The notes under the pieces were generated by a model. That model was given only the letters and a program-made list of their open reading frames with translations. It made no database searches and was not told the DNA's origin. The position numbers were made by a program, and so were the translations under genes. Shown here piece by piece: positions 41,830-51,036 of a stretch of 58,111 nucleotides of DNA. Source of the stretch: Candidatus Woesearchaeota archaeon (GTDB taxonomy: Archaea > Nanobdellota > Nanobdellia > Woesearchaeales > UBA10216); contig JACPBS010000008.1 of assembly GCA_016180195.1 (NCBI GenBank), forward strand, positions 1 to 58,111, given 5' to 3'. Position 1 is the stretch's first letter. Each line of letters starts with the position of its first letter.

Positions 41830-42009
41830 CTGCCTTTTTTAGATGGGCAGGATTTAAAGCTTTCTAGTTGACAAGTCCAAAAAAAATTTAAAAGAAAGCA
41901 GGAAAATAGACTAAATGGACATACGGGCCAGAAGCATATGAGTTTCTAGACTTGATAAAAAACATGGGTTTTGGCAAATACTTCCGATAACCTCCGCAAG
42001 CTAAAATAA

Positions 42010-42936
42010 TCATCCACTTCTCGGCCTGATGGCCACTTCCATCAATGCAGAATCCCTGAGAACCCTGAACTTCACGCTCCGGCCAATTAGATCCTCGTCA
42101 AGCACGCTCAAAAGGTCATCAATAGAAGCTATGTTGCGCCCATTTACAGAGATTAATACGTCGCCCTCAACCAAACCCGAGTAATCCGCAGGCCCCCCTT
42201 CTGTTATTCCTGCAACTGCGACACAAAGATTTGAAGCAAGGCCGAATTTCCTGGCCATTGCGGGATGGATCATTACAGGAACAACAGTAATGCCTATAAA
42301 CGCTCTCGAAACTTTTCCTTTTGACAACAGCTGGGGAAGCACCTTGCTGATGAGGGATGAAGGGATTGCAAAGCAGATTCCCTGGGCTCCCTGGATCATA
42401 GCGGTGTTGATTCCAATTACGTGGCCCAGAAAATCTACAAGAGGACCTCCAGAATTGCCCGGGTTCAAGGGAGCGGTGTGCTGAATGATGTTTTCCACCA
42501 TCCTTCCTTCCTTGTGCCATTTTCTCCCCGTGGAACTCACCACCCCTGTTACGACCGTTGACTGGAAACCCAAAGGATTTCCAATTGCAATAACCAGCTG
42601 CCCAGGCTTCAGATTTGAGGAATCGCCAACAATCGCGTATGGCAGTCTTGAGCTGTCGTGAACACGTATAACCGCGAGGTCAAAAATCCTGTCTTCACCA
42701 ACAAGGGTTCCTTCAAGCACCCTCCCGTCAGTAAGGGAAACTGAAATCCTGTCCCTGCTGTCAATTACATGGCTGTTAGTCAGAATATACCCGTCAGGGG
42801 TAACTATGACACCTGACCCGGAGCCCTTTCCCGACCCGATGCTTACAACTGCCCTCCCGACATCCTCAACCACCCTTGTTACGGTCTGTGAGAATGGGTC
42901 GAGCAGTTCTTCCTGCAAGCTTAATTTATCCATCAC
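42010..42936 (-). CDS. HtrA/DegP-like serine protease with PDZ domain
   Basis: This 308-residue protein has the S1C catalytic triad: H56 (TNSHVI), D86 (FDLAVI) and S162 (NPGNSGGPL), followed by one PDZ domain (about 215-300: GLVEGDVLISVNGRNI). No signal peptide or anchor is visible, so it may work in the cytoplasm or leave by another route. HtrA proteases handle misfolded proteins. Start is ATG 42,936 or the next codon. Confidence 0.9.
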   Translation of the reverse strand: MMDKLSLQEELLDPFSQTVTRVVEDVGRAVVSIGSGKGSGSGVIVTPDGYILTNSHVIDSRDRISVSLTDGRVLEGTLVGEDRIFDLAVIRVHDSSRLPYAIVGDSSNLKPGQLVIAIGNPLGFQSTVVTGVVSSTGRKWHKEGRMVENIIQHTAPLNPGNSGGPLVDFLGHVIGINTAMIQGAQGICFAIPSSLISKVLPQLLSKGKVSRAFIGITVVPVMIHPAMARKFGLASNLCVAVAGITEGGPADYSGLVEGDVLISVNGRNIASIDDLLSVLDEDLIGRSVKFRVLRDSALMEVAIRPRSG

Positions 42937-42968
42937 AACAGGTATTTGCAGCTATTATTTAAAGTTTA

Positions 42969-43105
42969 CAAATAAATTTCGCCTTTGGTTCAAAGCCCCG
43001 CCCTTTAGGGCGAAATTTATTGTTCCAAAAATCCGCCATTGAAGTGAGGAGCGTAAAGCCTCGTGCCTTTAGGCCGAGGATAGCTCCGAGCGGCGGATTT
43101 TTGTT
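42969..43105. mobile_element. Second palindromic mini-element with TTTA-loop hairpins
   Basis: Left module: AATAAATTTCGCC (42,971-42,983) pairs with its exact complement at 43,009-43,021, with apical GCCC-TTTA-GGGC (43,000-43,011). Right module: CAAAAATCCGCC (43,026-43,037) pairs with 43,092-43,103, with apical GCC-TTTA-GGC (43,065-43,074). No coding frame. The two-hairpin design and TTTA loops match the element inside the DUF892 gene, although the primary sequences differ. Confidence 0.65.
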
Positions 43106-43176
43106 ACTTTGGGAAGATTTCAATCCAAATTGAAACCATGAATTTATTTAAATACTTCAATGACATTCCAGAAGGC

Positions 43177-43938
43177 ATGATGAAGCTAGCAATTTTGGCG
43201 ATTATGGCGGTTCTTCTGGGATGCGCCCAGAAGGCTGCGGACACTGATTATTCGGGAGCAACAATAAGCTTCAAAACCCACAGCGGGTTTGTCCCTGAAG
43301 ATGCTGCTGTCCAGATACTAAGGGTTGAGCCAGGCAGATCAGTATATGAATTACAGGCATCAAACGGAACAACTATGCTGGTTCGGGAAAAAATCCTGCC
43401 TGAAGAAAAATATAACCAACTTGTAGAATCCTTGGAAAAGGCGAAGTTCATGTCGCTAAAGGAAAAGCTGGAGGTTGATGCCAGAGTAACCGATGTTGGC
43501 ATAGCTGAGATAGAAGTTGAGCTTAAAAATGGAACATCGAAAAAAGTTGTCATAGACCCGTATTATGTGGATGAGCTTTCACCAGAAATAAGAGAATTAA
43601 ACCAGAACCTGCTTGGAATGATATCCTTCAGCCGCTCAATCACAAAAGAACAGGCTGAGCAACTCGCTGAACAGTGGATAAGGCAGGCGCCAACATTCAA
43701 ATTTGATGGCGAAGGGCTGGAGCTGATCGGCCATGAGGTACTCGAATCGTTCCCGGAACAGCATGTCCTCGAATATTCCTTTACCAGCAGGCACGGAGGA
43801 TACGGAGACAGGACAGGGAAATTCATCACACAGGTAATCACGCCCCACAAAATCAAGTTAAGGATAGTTGAGGACAGCGTCATCTCTGCTGTGATTGATG
43901 AAAAATGGGACGAGATGAGCCAGAAAATGATTTCATAA
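43177..43938 (+). CDS. Two-domain lipoprotein (DUF6438-like plus shared C-terminal domain)
   Basis: The start at MMKLAILAIMAVLLGC (43,177) gives a proper lipobox; the upstream ATG would add an unusual leader. Domain 1 (about 25-145) resembles DUF6438: ATISFKTHSGFVPEDA, LPEEKYNQLVESLEKAKF and a TDVG...EIEVELKNG core. Domain 2 is the same as the secreted protein at 16,150 (WIRQAPTFKFDG, LEYSFTSRHGGYGDRTGKF, SAVIDEKWDEM). A two-hairpin mini-element lies in its promoter region, which may affect expression. Confidence 0.8.
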   Translation: MMKLAILAIMAVLLGCAQKAADTDYSGATISFKTHSGFVPEDAAVQILRVEPGRSVYELQASNGTTMLVREKILPEEKYNQLVESLEKAKFMSLKEKLEVDARVTDVGIAEIEVELKNGTSKKVVIDPYYVDELSPEIRELNQNLLGMISFSRSITKEQAEQLAEQWIRQAPTFKFDGEGLELIGHEVLESFPEQHVLEYSFTSRHGGYGDRTGKFITQVITPHKIKLRIVEDSVISAVIDEKWDEMSQKMIS

Positions 43939-43961
43939 TCCATTGAGGGGTCAAATTTTTG

Positions 43962-45161
43962 TCATTCAAGTTTCCCTTCTATCAAAGGCCTCAGTTTCTT
44001 TATTTCATCAACAATAAGCTCTGCGGTCATGTTGACTCCTATCTCGTTCCAGTGAGTGTCGTCACTGAAATACAACAGATGCTCATCAGACCTGCTCCTG
44101 GCGCTCATGAAAGCAGCCTCAACATCTATGACCGAAACATTGCGCTGCTTCAATCTACCTGTAATTTCCCTTAGAATAGTGGGCCTCGGGTGCTTGATGC
44201 TTATTGGCTTGTTCATGAAGTACATGTCCGATTTCATGAAGTCGTAGTATACGGTCTCCTTGTCAGGGACCGGGAGAAAAATAAACCTGATCCCTTTTGA
44301 TTTGAAATAAGAATCATACGCCTCGATAACCGAGGATGCGTTTTCAACCGATCTTGGAGACTCCCACGCCTTTATGGATTCAAAATAGAAAAGCATCCTT
44401 TTCTTCCGGTTAACAAGCAGCGGGTTAGTGTTTGTCTCGTCAGGGTTAATCAGGAATCCGTGCGTATTGGGGTTTATCCTGAACCAGAAGTCATCGGTCA
44501 GGTTAACAGTGCTTGGGGGCTTCGCGCTCTTGTTTTTCCTGAAAAGCCCCCACAAATCCATGGACTGGTAGTACCTGAATGCGCTCATCTTCCTGACCTT
44601 GTCGATCTGCACCTGAAAATACGAGGCAGAGCCACTGCTCTGTTTCACATCATAGCTCAAGTTGTGGGCTGCCAGGCTGTACAAATTCCTCTCCACAACT
44701 TGAAATATTACGACCCTTGGAGGACTATTTTCAAACCTTTCGGATGACAAGTATTTGTCCATGTCAACAGGGCTAAGCGAATAGAAATTAAGGCCAGTTT
44801 TCCTTTTCAGGACCTCTGAAAGAATCTCATCCTGGCTTAGCTTGTAGCCCAAAAGAAATGAATCGCCAACAATGACAACATCAACGCTCCTGTTTGTTGG
44901 CGTGTTCCTGTACCCGTACCGGTCAGTCTGCCACACAACCTTCTTCTTAATAGCGTACTGGGTGTTATACCCCAAGTCCCCGACATCCTCCTTTTCAAGA
45001 AACGAATTCGGGTAGAAGGGGCCCATGTCAACCTTGCCCGAGAACCCAAGGGCCCCTGCAGCACTTTTGCTAAAAGCCCCTGGAAAGGCAAGTGGCGCAA
45101 GCAGGGGAATCGAAAGAAGCACCAGGAACAATGCGCCCTCAACAAAAAACCTTTTAGACAT
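43962..45161 (-). CDS. AlgJ/AlgX-like SGNH O-acetyltransferase
   Basis: The start is ATG 45,161 (MSKRFFVEGALF). The 399-residue protein has one N-terminal membrane anchor. Its extracellular SGNH-like domain has VVIVGDSFLLG (nucleophile Ser) near 90 and a late LLYFSDDTHWNEIGV (DxxH). These are the marks of AlgJ/AlgX-type polysaccharide acetylases. It overlaps the MBOAT gene by 4-5 bp in the order MBOAT-SGNH, as in alginate acetylation operons. It likely transfers acetyl groups passed out by the MBOAT partner. Confidence 0.87.
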   Translation of the reverse strand: MSKRFFVEGALFLVLLSIPLLAPLAFPGAFSKSAAGALGFSGKVDMGPFYPNSFLEKEDVGDLGYNTQYAIKKKVVWQTDRYGYRNTPTNRSVDVVIVGDSFLLGYKLSQDEILSEVLKRKTGLNFYSLSPVDMDKYLSSERFENSPPRVVIFQVVERNLYSLAAHNLSYDVKQSSGSASYFQVQIDKVRKMSAFRYYQSMDLWGLFRKNKSAKPPSTVNLTDDFWFRINPNTHGFLINPDETNTNPLLVNRKKRMLFYFESIKAWESPRSVENASSVIEAYDSYFKSKGIRFIFLPVPDKETVYYDFMKSDMYFMNKPISIKHPRPTILREITGRLKQRNVSVIDVEAAFMSARSRSDEHLLYFSDDTHWNEIGVNMTAELIVDEIKKLRPLIEGKLE

Positions 45162-45163
45162 TA

Positions 45164-46528
45164 TCAAAACCTCGCATAGATAAAATTACCGCCCGAAGAC
45201 AAGCCGGACATCAGGAATATCAGGACAGCCCATATCATTGCCGCATATACAGGCCATGTGACTGGTCTTGGGATAGAGAAAAGCAAGACCTTGTTAGACT
45301 CAGCAGAATAATGGATGAATTCGATGACCAGAATCAAAGAGCCTACTATTGCGATCTCGGCAAGACCGAAAGTGGAGTTAACTTGCACAAGCACTTCACT
45401 GACTCCAACCCATCCAGTCAACAGACTTGAATAAATGAGAAGAGCCTCATTAAGGCTGTTAGCCCTGAAGAAAACCCATGCGCCGCTAACCAGGATGAAC
45501 GTGCCGGGAATAGCTACTAGATGAGGCACCCTTACCTGCTTGGCTATGCCTGATATCGACGCAAACAATCCATGCATGAGGCCCCAAATAACGAATGTCA
45601 GCGTGATTCCATGCCACAACCCGACTACCATGAAAACAAAAAGAGTGTTCAAAACACGCCTTGCTGCAGATCCTCTGCTGCCCCCAAGTGGAATATACAA
45701 ATAATCCCTGATCCACGAAGACAGGGAGATATGCCACCTTCTCCAGAACTCGGATATTGACGATGAAAAGTAAGGAAGCCTGAAATTCTGAATGAGATTA
45801 ATCCCGAATACCCTCGCCCCACCAACCGCTATGTCGCTATAAGCAGAGAAGTCATAGTAAATCTGGAATGCGTAAATAAAGGTTGCAATCAGGAAATCAG
45901 GCCCCGAATGGGCCCATACATTATTGTAAACAGGATCAACCAGCCTTGAGAAAAGGCCCACAACCACTACTTTCTTGAAAAACCCGAACAACATCAGCTT
46001 CAGGCCTGATGATATTCGGGGACCATCAAACCCAACATTTTCCCTAAGTTGCCTGAACATCCCTTCAGCCCTCTCAATCGGGCCCGCGATAAGCTTTGGG
46101 AAAAACGACACGTACAGTGCATAGCACAGGAAATCCCGCTCAGCCTTTATCTTGCCCATATGAACATCAGCGAGGTAACCAACCTGGGTCAAAGTATAGA
46201 ATGACAATCCCAAAGGCAGGAGGAGCCCGAAACGACTGATAAGATTCCCTGAAATGAGCTTGAACATTAAAAGGCAGGCAGCGTTCAAAAGCACAAAAAA
46301 CCAGAAAGCGAAATTCCTTTCCCTACCATTCAGCCTCTCAACCAGAAAAGCCGCGGCAAAATTCGCAAAAACAGAAATGGCCAAAATCGAGAGTCCGCTA
46401 CCGATGAAGAAAACAAGTGATGCTGCCACCAGAAAGAGCATCCTTGAGCGACCAGGAATAAGAAAGAATACAACAGAAATAATTGCAAAAAAGAAAACGA
46501 AAGTCAGCGAGACTATTTCCATGCCCAT
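45164..46528 (-). CDS. MBOAT-family O-acyltransferase (AlgI-like)
   Basis: This 454-residue polytopic protein has about eleven membrane segments and the AlgI signature: FFPKLIAGPIERAEGMFRQL, QIYYDFSAYSDIAVGGARVFG, SEFWRRWHISLSSWIRDYLYIPLGG and GLWHGITLTFVIWGLMHG (active His). It moves acetyl groups across the membrane for surface polysaccharide. With the downstream SGNH gene it makes a complete acetylation pair in an archaeal genome, probably gained from bacteria. Confidence 0.92.
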   Translation of the reverse strand: MGMEIVSLTFVFFFAIISVVFFLIPGRSRMLFLVAASLVFFIGSGLSILAISVFANFAAAFLVERLNGRERNFAFWFFVLLNAACLLMFKLISGNLISRFGLLLPLGLSFYTLTQVGYLADVHMGKIKAERDFLCYALYVSFFPKLIAGPIERAEGMFRQLRENVGFDGPRISSGLKLMLFGFFKKVVVVGLFSRLVDPVYNNVWAHSGPDFLIATFIYAFQIYYDFSAYSDIAVGGARVFGINLIQNFRLPYFSSSISEFWRRWHISLSSWIRDYLYIPLGGSRGSAARRVLNTLFVFMVVGLWHGITLTFVIWGLMHGLFASISGIAKQVRVPHLVAIPGTFILVSGAWVFFRANSLNEALLIYSSLLTGWVGVSEVLVQVNSTFGLAEIAIVGSLILVIEFIHYSAESNKVLLFSIPRPVTWPVYAAMIWAVLIFLMSGLSSGGNFIYARF

Positions 46529-46584
46529 ACATCAAAGCCACCGTATAAATACTTTTTTAAATGGCAAACTGAAAAGAGCACACA

Positions 46585-47133
46585 ATGATTCCGGTCGTAA
46601 AGCAGGATATCATTGAAGTCCTTAAGGGTGCTGAAGACTGCATATCTGAAGGGAATGCATCAAAGCTAAGAGAGCTTAGCGACCACACGATACACAACTC
46701 ATCCATCTTCCAGGATGAGGATTCAATCTCTATAGCGGTTGTGATATATTCGCTGTTCAAGATCTGTGAAAGGACAGGAAATTCAGGGATAGGCGATTTC
46801 AGGAGCTATCTGCATCATGCACGCAAGCATCTCGAAAAAGAGGAAATGGAGAAATACAAGCTAATCATAAGGAAAATCTCAGAAAAAATCTCCACCATTG
46901 ACTCAAAGTTCAGGCTTTACGTCCAGGACGTCATGGAGAAAGCACAGGTTAAGAAAGGCTCAAAGCTCTATTCCCATGGCATTTCCATAGCAAAAGCATC
47001 AAGCCTCCTGGGAATCTCACAGTGGGAGCTCATGAATTACATAGGCAAGACGCAGATAGTGGACAATTACGGCCAGCCGCTTAACAACGTGCGGGAAAGG
47101 CTGAACTTCGCGAGGAAGCTTTTTTCAAGATGA
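46585..47133 (+). CDS. Archaeal conserved helical protein coupled to a PIN protein
   Basis: This 182-residue protein is nearly all helical (HTIHNSSIFQDEDSISIAVVIYSLFKICER and others). It ends with a helix-turn-helix-like HGISIAKASSLLGISQWELMNYIGKTQ. Its stop overlaps the PIN gene by 4 bp. The C-terminal HTH resembles antitoxin/PIN-associated regulators, but both genes may be ordinary archaeal RNA-processing genes. A TTTTTAAAT box lies about 30 bp upstream. Confidence 0.75.
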   Translation: MIPVVKQDIIEVLKGAEDCISEGNASKLRELSDHTIHNSSIFQDEDSISIAVVIYSLFKICERTGNSGIGDFRSYLHHARKHLEKEEMEKYKLIIRKISEKISTIDSKFRLYVQDVMEKAQVKKGSKLYSHGISIAKASSLLGISQWELMNYIGKTQIVDNYGQPLNNVRERLNFARKLFSR

Positions 47134-47831
47134 GATCCGTTGTCTTCGATGCAGGCCCTGTAATAAGCCTAACAATGAACAACCTGCTATGGCTTCTTGA
47201 GCCCCTCAAAAAAAGGTTCTCAGGGGAATTCTACATTTCAGAGCCGGTAATGAACGAGCTGGTTGACAGGCCCCTGACCATCAAAAGGTTTGAATTCGAG
47301 GCGCTTCAGGTAAGGGGCGAGATAGACTGCGGAATAATCAAGATAGCAGAAGATGAGCGCATCAGGAAGATGGCGGAAGAAATGCTAACGCTTGCAAACA
47401 GCACATTCTCGGCAAAAGGAACTGGTGTCAACATAGTCCATATCGGGGAAATGTCAACTCTTGCCCTTTCAAAGATAATGGATTCAGAAGCAGCCTTTAT
47501 TGATGAGCGCACAACAAGGGACCTCATAGAAAACCCGAGGAGGATAGCGCACCACATGCAGTCCAAGCTTCACACAAAGGTGAAAGTCAATGAAGGCTGC
47601 CTTGAGGAATTTTCAAAGATGGCAAAGGGAATAAGGGTGTTGAGGTCGGTGGAGCTTGTCGCTGTTGCCTACGAGCTTGGACTTATAGACAAGTATGTTG
47701 ACAGGTGCAAGAACCCGAGCCCGGAACTCAAGGCCCGCCTCCTGGACAGCGTCCTCTGGGGGGTAAAGCTGGACGGTTGCGCAGTAAGCGAGAAGGAAAT
47801 CGACCAGATGAAGAAATTAATACTTAATTGA
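47130..47831 (+). CDS. PIN-domain-like nuclease
   Basis: This 233-residue protein begins with the PIN strand VVFDAGPVISLTMNN (first acidic Asp), has an ELVDRP helix and GEMSTLALSKIMDSEAAFIDERTTRDL, supplying further acidic residues. A helical C-terminus (about 155-230) follows. PIN proteins are magnesium-dependent RNases. It is coupled to the upstream helical protein, which could be its partner or regulator. Confidence 0.8.
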   Translation: MRSVVFDAGPVISLTMNNLLWLLEPLKKRFSGEFYISEPVMNELVDRPLTIKRFEFEALQVRGEIDCGIIKIAEDERIRKMAEEMLTLANSTFSAKGTGVNIVHIGEMSTLALSKIMDSEAAFIDERTTRDLIENPRRIAHHMQSKLHTKVKVNEGCLEEFSKMAKGIRVLRSVELVAVAYELGLIDKYVDRCKNPSPELKARLLDSVLWGVKLDGCAVSEKEIDQMKKLILN

Positions 47832-47936
47832 TCGCACTTCCACACTTGCTGTGATTCAGATGGTCGTGAGGCAAACCCGGCGCGGTTGTGTATCGCTATC
47901 GAACCATTTGACAGTATCTCCTGAAAAGATAAACAT

Positions 47937-48866
47937 TCACTTCAAGAACTTAGCGACAAAAAAACCTTCTGTGTTATTATCCTGTGGCCAGAGCCTGAGG
48001 CATTTTCTAACCTCAGGATTATACGTTTTGCCATCGAACTCCTCAATTACAGGAGACCTCTTGATGTCCAGGTCAATCCTCTCAAGCCTTGCATCAGGCT
48101 CCTTTTCAAGCAAATAATCAACAACGCCCTCGTCCTCCTCAGGCTCCATGGAGCAGGTTGAATAAACCAGAACACCATTTTCAGCGAGAAGGTTGTATGC
48201 AGTCCTGAGCAGCCCTTTCTGAATCGAGGCAAGCCTTTTGACCGTGCCATAATTGTACTGCTGAAGCACTCGCAAATTCCTTCTCACGGTTCCGGTAGCT
48301 GAACACGGCGCATCCACAAGAACCCGATCAAAAATAATCTGGCGTAGCTGCCTCCCCTCGGAATGGGTTATCACAACATTAGTAATGCCTGACCTGTTAA
48401 GGTTAAGCCCAAGTGCCTTTATCCTTTCCCCGCTAAGCTCATTGGCAACAAGAACCCCCCTATTTTCCATCATTGCAGCAATCTGGGTAGTCTTGCTTCC
48501 AGGAGCTGCACAAAGATCAAGAATTGTTTCGCCTGGCCGAGGATCAAGAGCGATCGGAGGTATCATGCTTGCAGCTTCCTGAACGTAGAAATAGCCAAGA
48601 ACATGCTCACTCAAGTTCCCAATATCCAGCCTTTTCCCCTTTATCCAAAAGCCCTCCCTGCACCAAGGAATCTGGGTAAGGGACCATTCATCCTTAAGCC
48701 TTTCCTTAACACCATCCACCCCGATCTTCAACGTGTTGACCCTAATGCTGCGGTCGAGAAATGAGGTTGAATGCTCCATGAATTCATCATATTTTTCTCC
48801 AAGAATTGACCTATACCTTCTTTCAAAATCCTCCTTGATGACAATTTCTCCAGGTATCTTTTTCAT
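47937..48866 (-). CDS. NSUN-type RNA cytosine-C5 methyltransferase
   Basis: This 309-residue enzyme has SAM motif LDLCAAPGSKTTQIA, DAPCSATGT with the first catalytic Cys and VYSTCSMEPEEDEGVV with the second. An N-terminal helical region (EFMEHSTSFLDRSIRVNTLK) is that of archaeal NOP2/NSUN proteins. It makes 5-methylcytosine in tRNA or rRNA. It overlaps the VIT1-like gene by 4 bp and leads a minus-strand operon's end. Confidence 0.92.
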   Translation of the reverse strand: MKKIPGEIVIKEDFERRYRSILGEKYDEFMEHSTSFLDRSIRVNTLKIGVDGVKERLKDEWSLTQIPWCREGFWIKGKRLDIGNLSEHVLGYFYVQEAASMIPPIALDPRPGETILDLCAAPGSKTTQIAAMMENRGVLVANELSGERIKALGLNLNRSGITNVVITHSEGRQLRQIIFDRVLVDAPCSATGTVRRNLRVLQQYNYGTVKRLASIQKGLLRTAYNLLAENGVLVYSTCSMEPEEDEGVVDYLLEKEPDARLERIDLDIKRSPVIEEFDGKTYNPEVRKCLRLWPQDNNTEGFFVAKFLK

Positions 48867-49468
48867 ATGTGCGATCTGCCGCCAAGCAACAAGTAACTGA
48901 TGGAAGCGGACAGTATGCCTGCAAAAATCATGATCAATCCGGTCTTAACCATATTCTCCTTCGAGATCCTGCCAAGGTAAGTTCCAAGCAGGAACAGGGA
49001 ACAAAAAGCTATAATCACGGAAGAGACATAAAGAGACTTTAGGGGTAACCCTGAGCCGAAGAAAAGAAAAGGGGACAAGATAAATGTTGCCGCAGCAAAA
49101 GGGGCAAGCCCGTCGATTGTGGCTATAGCCAGGACAGCAACCGATGCAGCCCTCCCAATCTTGGTCTCCTTGAGTTTTGATAACGTTGCCCTTTCAAGCT
49201 CATGAAGCTCCCTTTGCCTCTCTGCACGCTCTGTAAGATAAGCACCCCAAACACCGGAAACACCCATGGCAATGCCTGCTGCAAGCCCTGTGCTTATAAC
49301 TACATCCTTGCCTGAGCCAACAATAAAGCTTCCAACCAGGATCCCAAGTATTGCAAGCACCCCGTCAAAAGCATTCATGACAAAATACCTTCTTGCAATA
49401 ACATCAATCTTGGCAATCCTGTTATAATCCTTTAAGAGCCTTAACTTATCCCTGATTAAAGAAAGCAT
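48863..49468 (-). CDS. VIT1/CCC1-like membrane transporter
   Basis: This 201-residue protein has five membrane segments. The first includes YFVMNAFDGVLAILGILVGSF (VIT1 signature of helix 1) and a cytoplasmic helical stretch YLTERAERQRELHELERATLSKL, where the metal-binding Glu/His lie in VIT1. The family stores or exports Fe/Mn. It lies between DUF211 and the RNA methylase, overlapping the latter by 4 bp. Confidence 0.85.
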   Translation of the reverse strand: MLSLIRDKLRLLKDYNRIAKIDVIARRYFVMNAFDGVLAILGILVGSFIVGSGKDVVISTGLAAGIAMGVSGVWGAYLTERAERQRELHELERATLSKLKETKIGRAASVAVLAIATIDGLAPFAAATFILSPFLFFGSGLPLKSLYVSSVIIAFCSLFLLGTYLGRISKENMVKTGLIMIFAGILSASISYLLLGGRSHI

Positions 49469-49471
49469 GTT

Positions 49472-49741
49472 TTAGCTGCCTATCAGTTTTTTGCCTGTTG
49501 AAACCCTGTCAATACTCTTCACCGTTGCACCATAATCATTGATGATCTTAAGAATGCTCTCATAGTTGAAATCAGATCCTTCAAGAGTAATCTTGGCGGT
49601 CTCGACCTTCCTGTCAACGCTCATTATCGTAACATCAACACCTTCAACACCCTTGACAGTTCCGATCTTCTTGGCAAGCTCTAAAATAGAGGGCTCATGC
49701 GGCTTCAATACATCCAACACCATGAGCTTAACAGATGCCAT
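49472..49741 (-). CDS. DUF211 protein
   Basis: The start is MASVKLMVLDVLKPHEPSIL (49,741); the earlier MFFFLF extension is not typical. The 89 residues form a ferredoxin-like fold: GTVKGVEGVDVTIMSVDRKVETAKITLEG and YESILKIINDYGATVKSIDRV. DUF211 is a small, widely conserved archaeal family of unknown role. The gene directly precedes the transporter (3-bp gap). Confidence 0.9.
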   Translation of the reverse strand: MASVKLMVLDVLKPHEPSILELAKKIGTVKGVEGVDVTIMSVDRKVETAKITLEGSDFNYESILKIINDYGATVKSIDRVSTGKKLIGS

Positions 49742-49783
49742 AAACAAAAAGAAGAACATGGATTTAAATAGTTATTGGTCTTT

Positions 49784-50983
49784 TCATTTCCCGCTGATTA
49801 TCTCAATCACATCCCCGTTTTGAAGCACATGCTCCTTGCCGATTGTCTGCCTCCTCTTTACGTCAATTGCCCGAATGAAGCTTGACCCTATATCAGTATG
49901 TATCCTGAAGGCAAAATCGAGAGCTGTGGAATTACCAGGCATGAGAAAGCAGTCCGGGAGAACCCGGCCATACTGGTCAGAAAGCTTGTTGACGCCACCA
50001 GGAAAAACAGCCTTGCATCCAAGCACATCGAAAACAGCCCTGTTAAGGGTTTCCTGAACTCCTGTCCCACTGTAAACTGAAAGAACCCTGTCTTCCACAA
50101 ACTTCAACGCAGCTTTCTGCTTCTCATTAAGCTTTCCTTCATCCAGCATCATGAAGCTTGATTCCCCTGCAATATAAACTATAAGCCCTTTTTTAGATGC
50201 CTCCTTCAATGCGAGCTCGCACTCCGCACTGCAAGGCACGATGGTATAACCGGGAAAGTCGGAAGACAGCTTTTTTATATTTGCCTGGGCGACCAAAGAG
50301 TCGGCCTTGTTGGCTGCAATTATAATCGGCTTTGTTTCTTTCCTTAATTCGGTCGCGAACAACCCCAGGTCATTCTCCGACCATCTTGTTGGGTTTTCGC
50401 TGTCAAGATGAAGCCTTTCAATAATGGCACCCACCATCTTGTCATTGGCATTAAGCCCGGAAAACTGCTTTGATATGGCAATATCCAGCTTCTGGTGCTC
50501 CATGAAAGTCTGCCTTGAGAATTTTTCCCAAGGCCTTTTAAGGATCGAAAGGTACCACAAGTCCATCTCCTTTTCAAGGAACAGGATATCGTTAGAAGGA
50601 TCATATGAGCCTTCAGGAACAGCCTCCCCATGGGCATTTGTTGACCCGGAGGCATCTATCACATGGATAAGCACATGAGCCTGCCTAAGGTCGTCAAGGA
50701 ACTGGTTTCCCAGGCCTTTCCCCTCATGCGCCCCGGGAACCAGGCCTGCAACATCAAGCAGCTCTACTGGAACAAACCTGTTCCCGCCAATGCAGTAACC
50801 TTCCCGCGGGTTGCACTGAACATTGAAAAACCTGTCAGCACACCCAACCCTAACATGCCCCACCCCCCTATTTGGCTTTATGGTTGTGAATGGGTATGAA
50901 GCTATGGCCACGTCTGCTAAGGTCAGTGCCTTGAAAAAGGTGCTCTTCCCGCATGAAGGCTTCCCTACAATCCCTATCAGCAT
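49784..50983 (-). CDS. YchF/Obg-like GTPase with TGS domain
   Basis: This 399-residue protein has the P-loop GKPSCGKST (7-15), G3 LLDVAGLVPGAHEGKGLGNQFL and G4 NKAD, a helical insertion and a C-terminal TGS domain (DFAFRIHTDIGSSFIRAIDVKRRQTIGK...GDVIEIIS). This is the archaeal branch of OBG-like ATPases/GTPases, thought to act at the ribosome. It shares a bidirectional promoter with the plus-strand 197-residue gene. Confidence 0.95.
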   Translation of the reverse strand: MLIGIVGKPSCGKSTFFKALTLADVAIASYPFTTIKPNRGVGHVRVGCADRFFNVQCNPREGYCIGGNRFVPVELLDVAGLVPGAHEGKGLGNQFLDDLRQAHVLIHVIDASGSTNAHGEAVPEGSYDPSNDILFLEKEMDLWYLSILKRPWEKFSRQTFMEHQKLDIAISKQFSGLNANDKMVGAIIERLHLDSENPTRWSENDLGLFATELRKETKPIIIAANKADSLVAQANIKKLSSDFPGYTIVPCSAECELALKEASKKGLIVYIAGESSFMMLDEGKLNEKQKAALKFVEDRVLSVYSGTGVQETLNRAVFDVLGCKAVFPGGVNKLSDQYGRVLPDCFLMPGNSTALDFAFRIHTDIGSSFIRAIDVKRRQTIGKEHVLQNGDVIEIISGK

Positions 50984-51036
50984 ATGAAGAAGGAGGTTTC
51001 AAAACCTTTATAAATTATTGTCATGAAAATCAGATC

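Noticed and set aside
41913-41985. Peptide-like frame YEFLDLIKNMGFGKYFR before the HtrA gene end
   Set aside because: It could be a gene remnant, but it is too short and needs a frameshift to reach an ATG.
44056-44247. Plus-strand frames opposite the AlgJ/MBOAT genes
   Set aside because: Shadows of the well-supported minus-strand genes.
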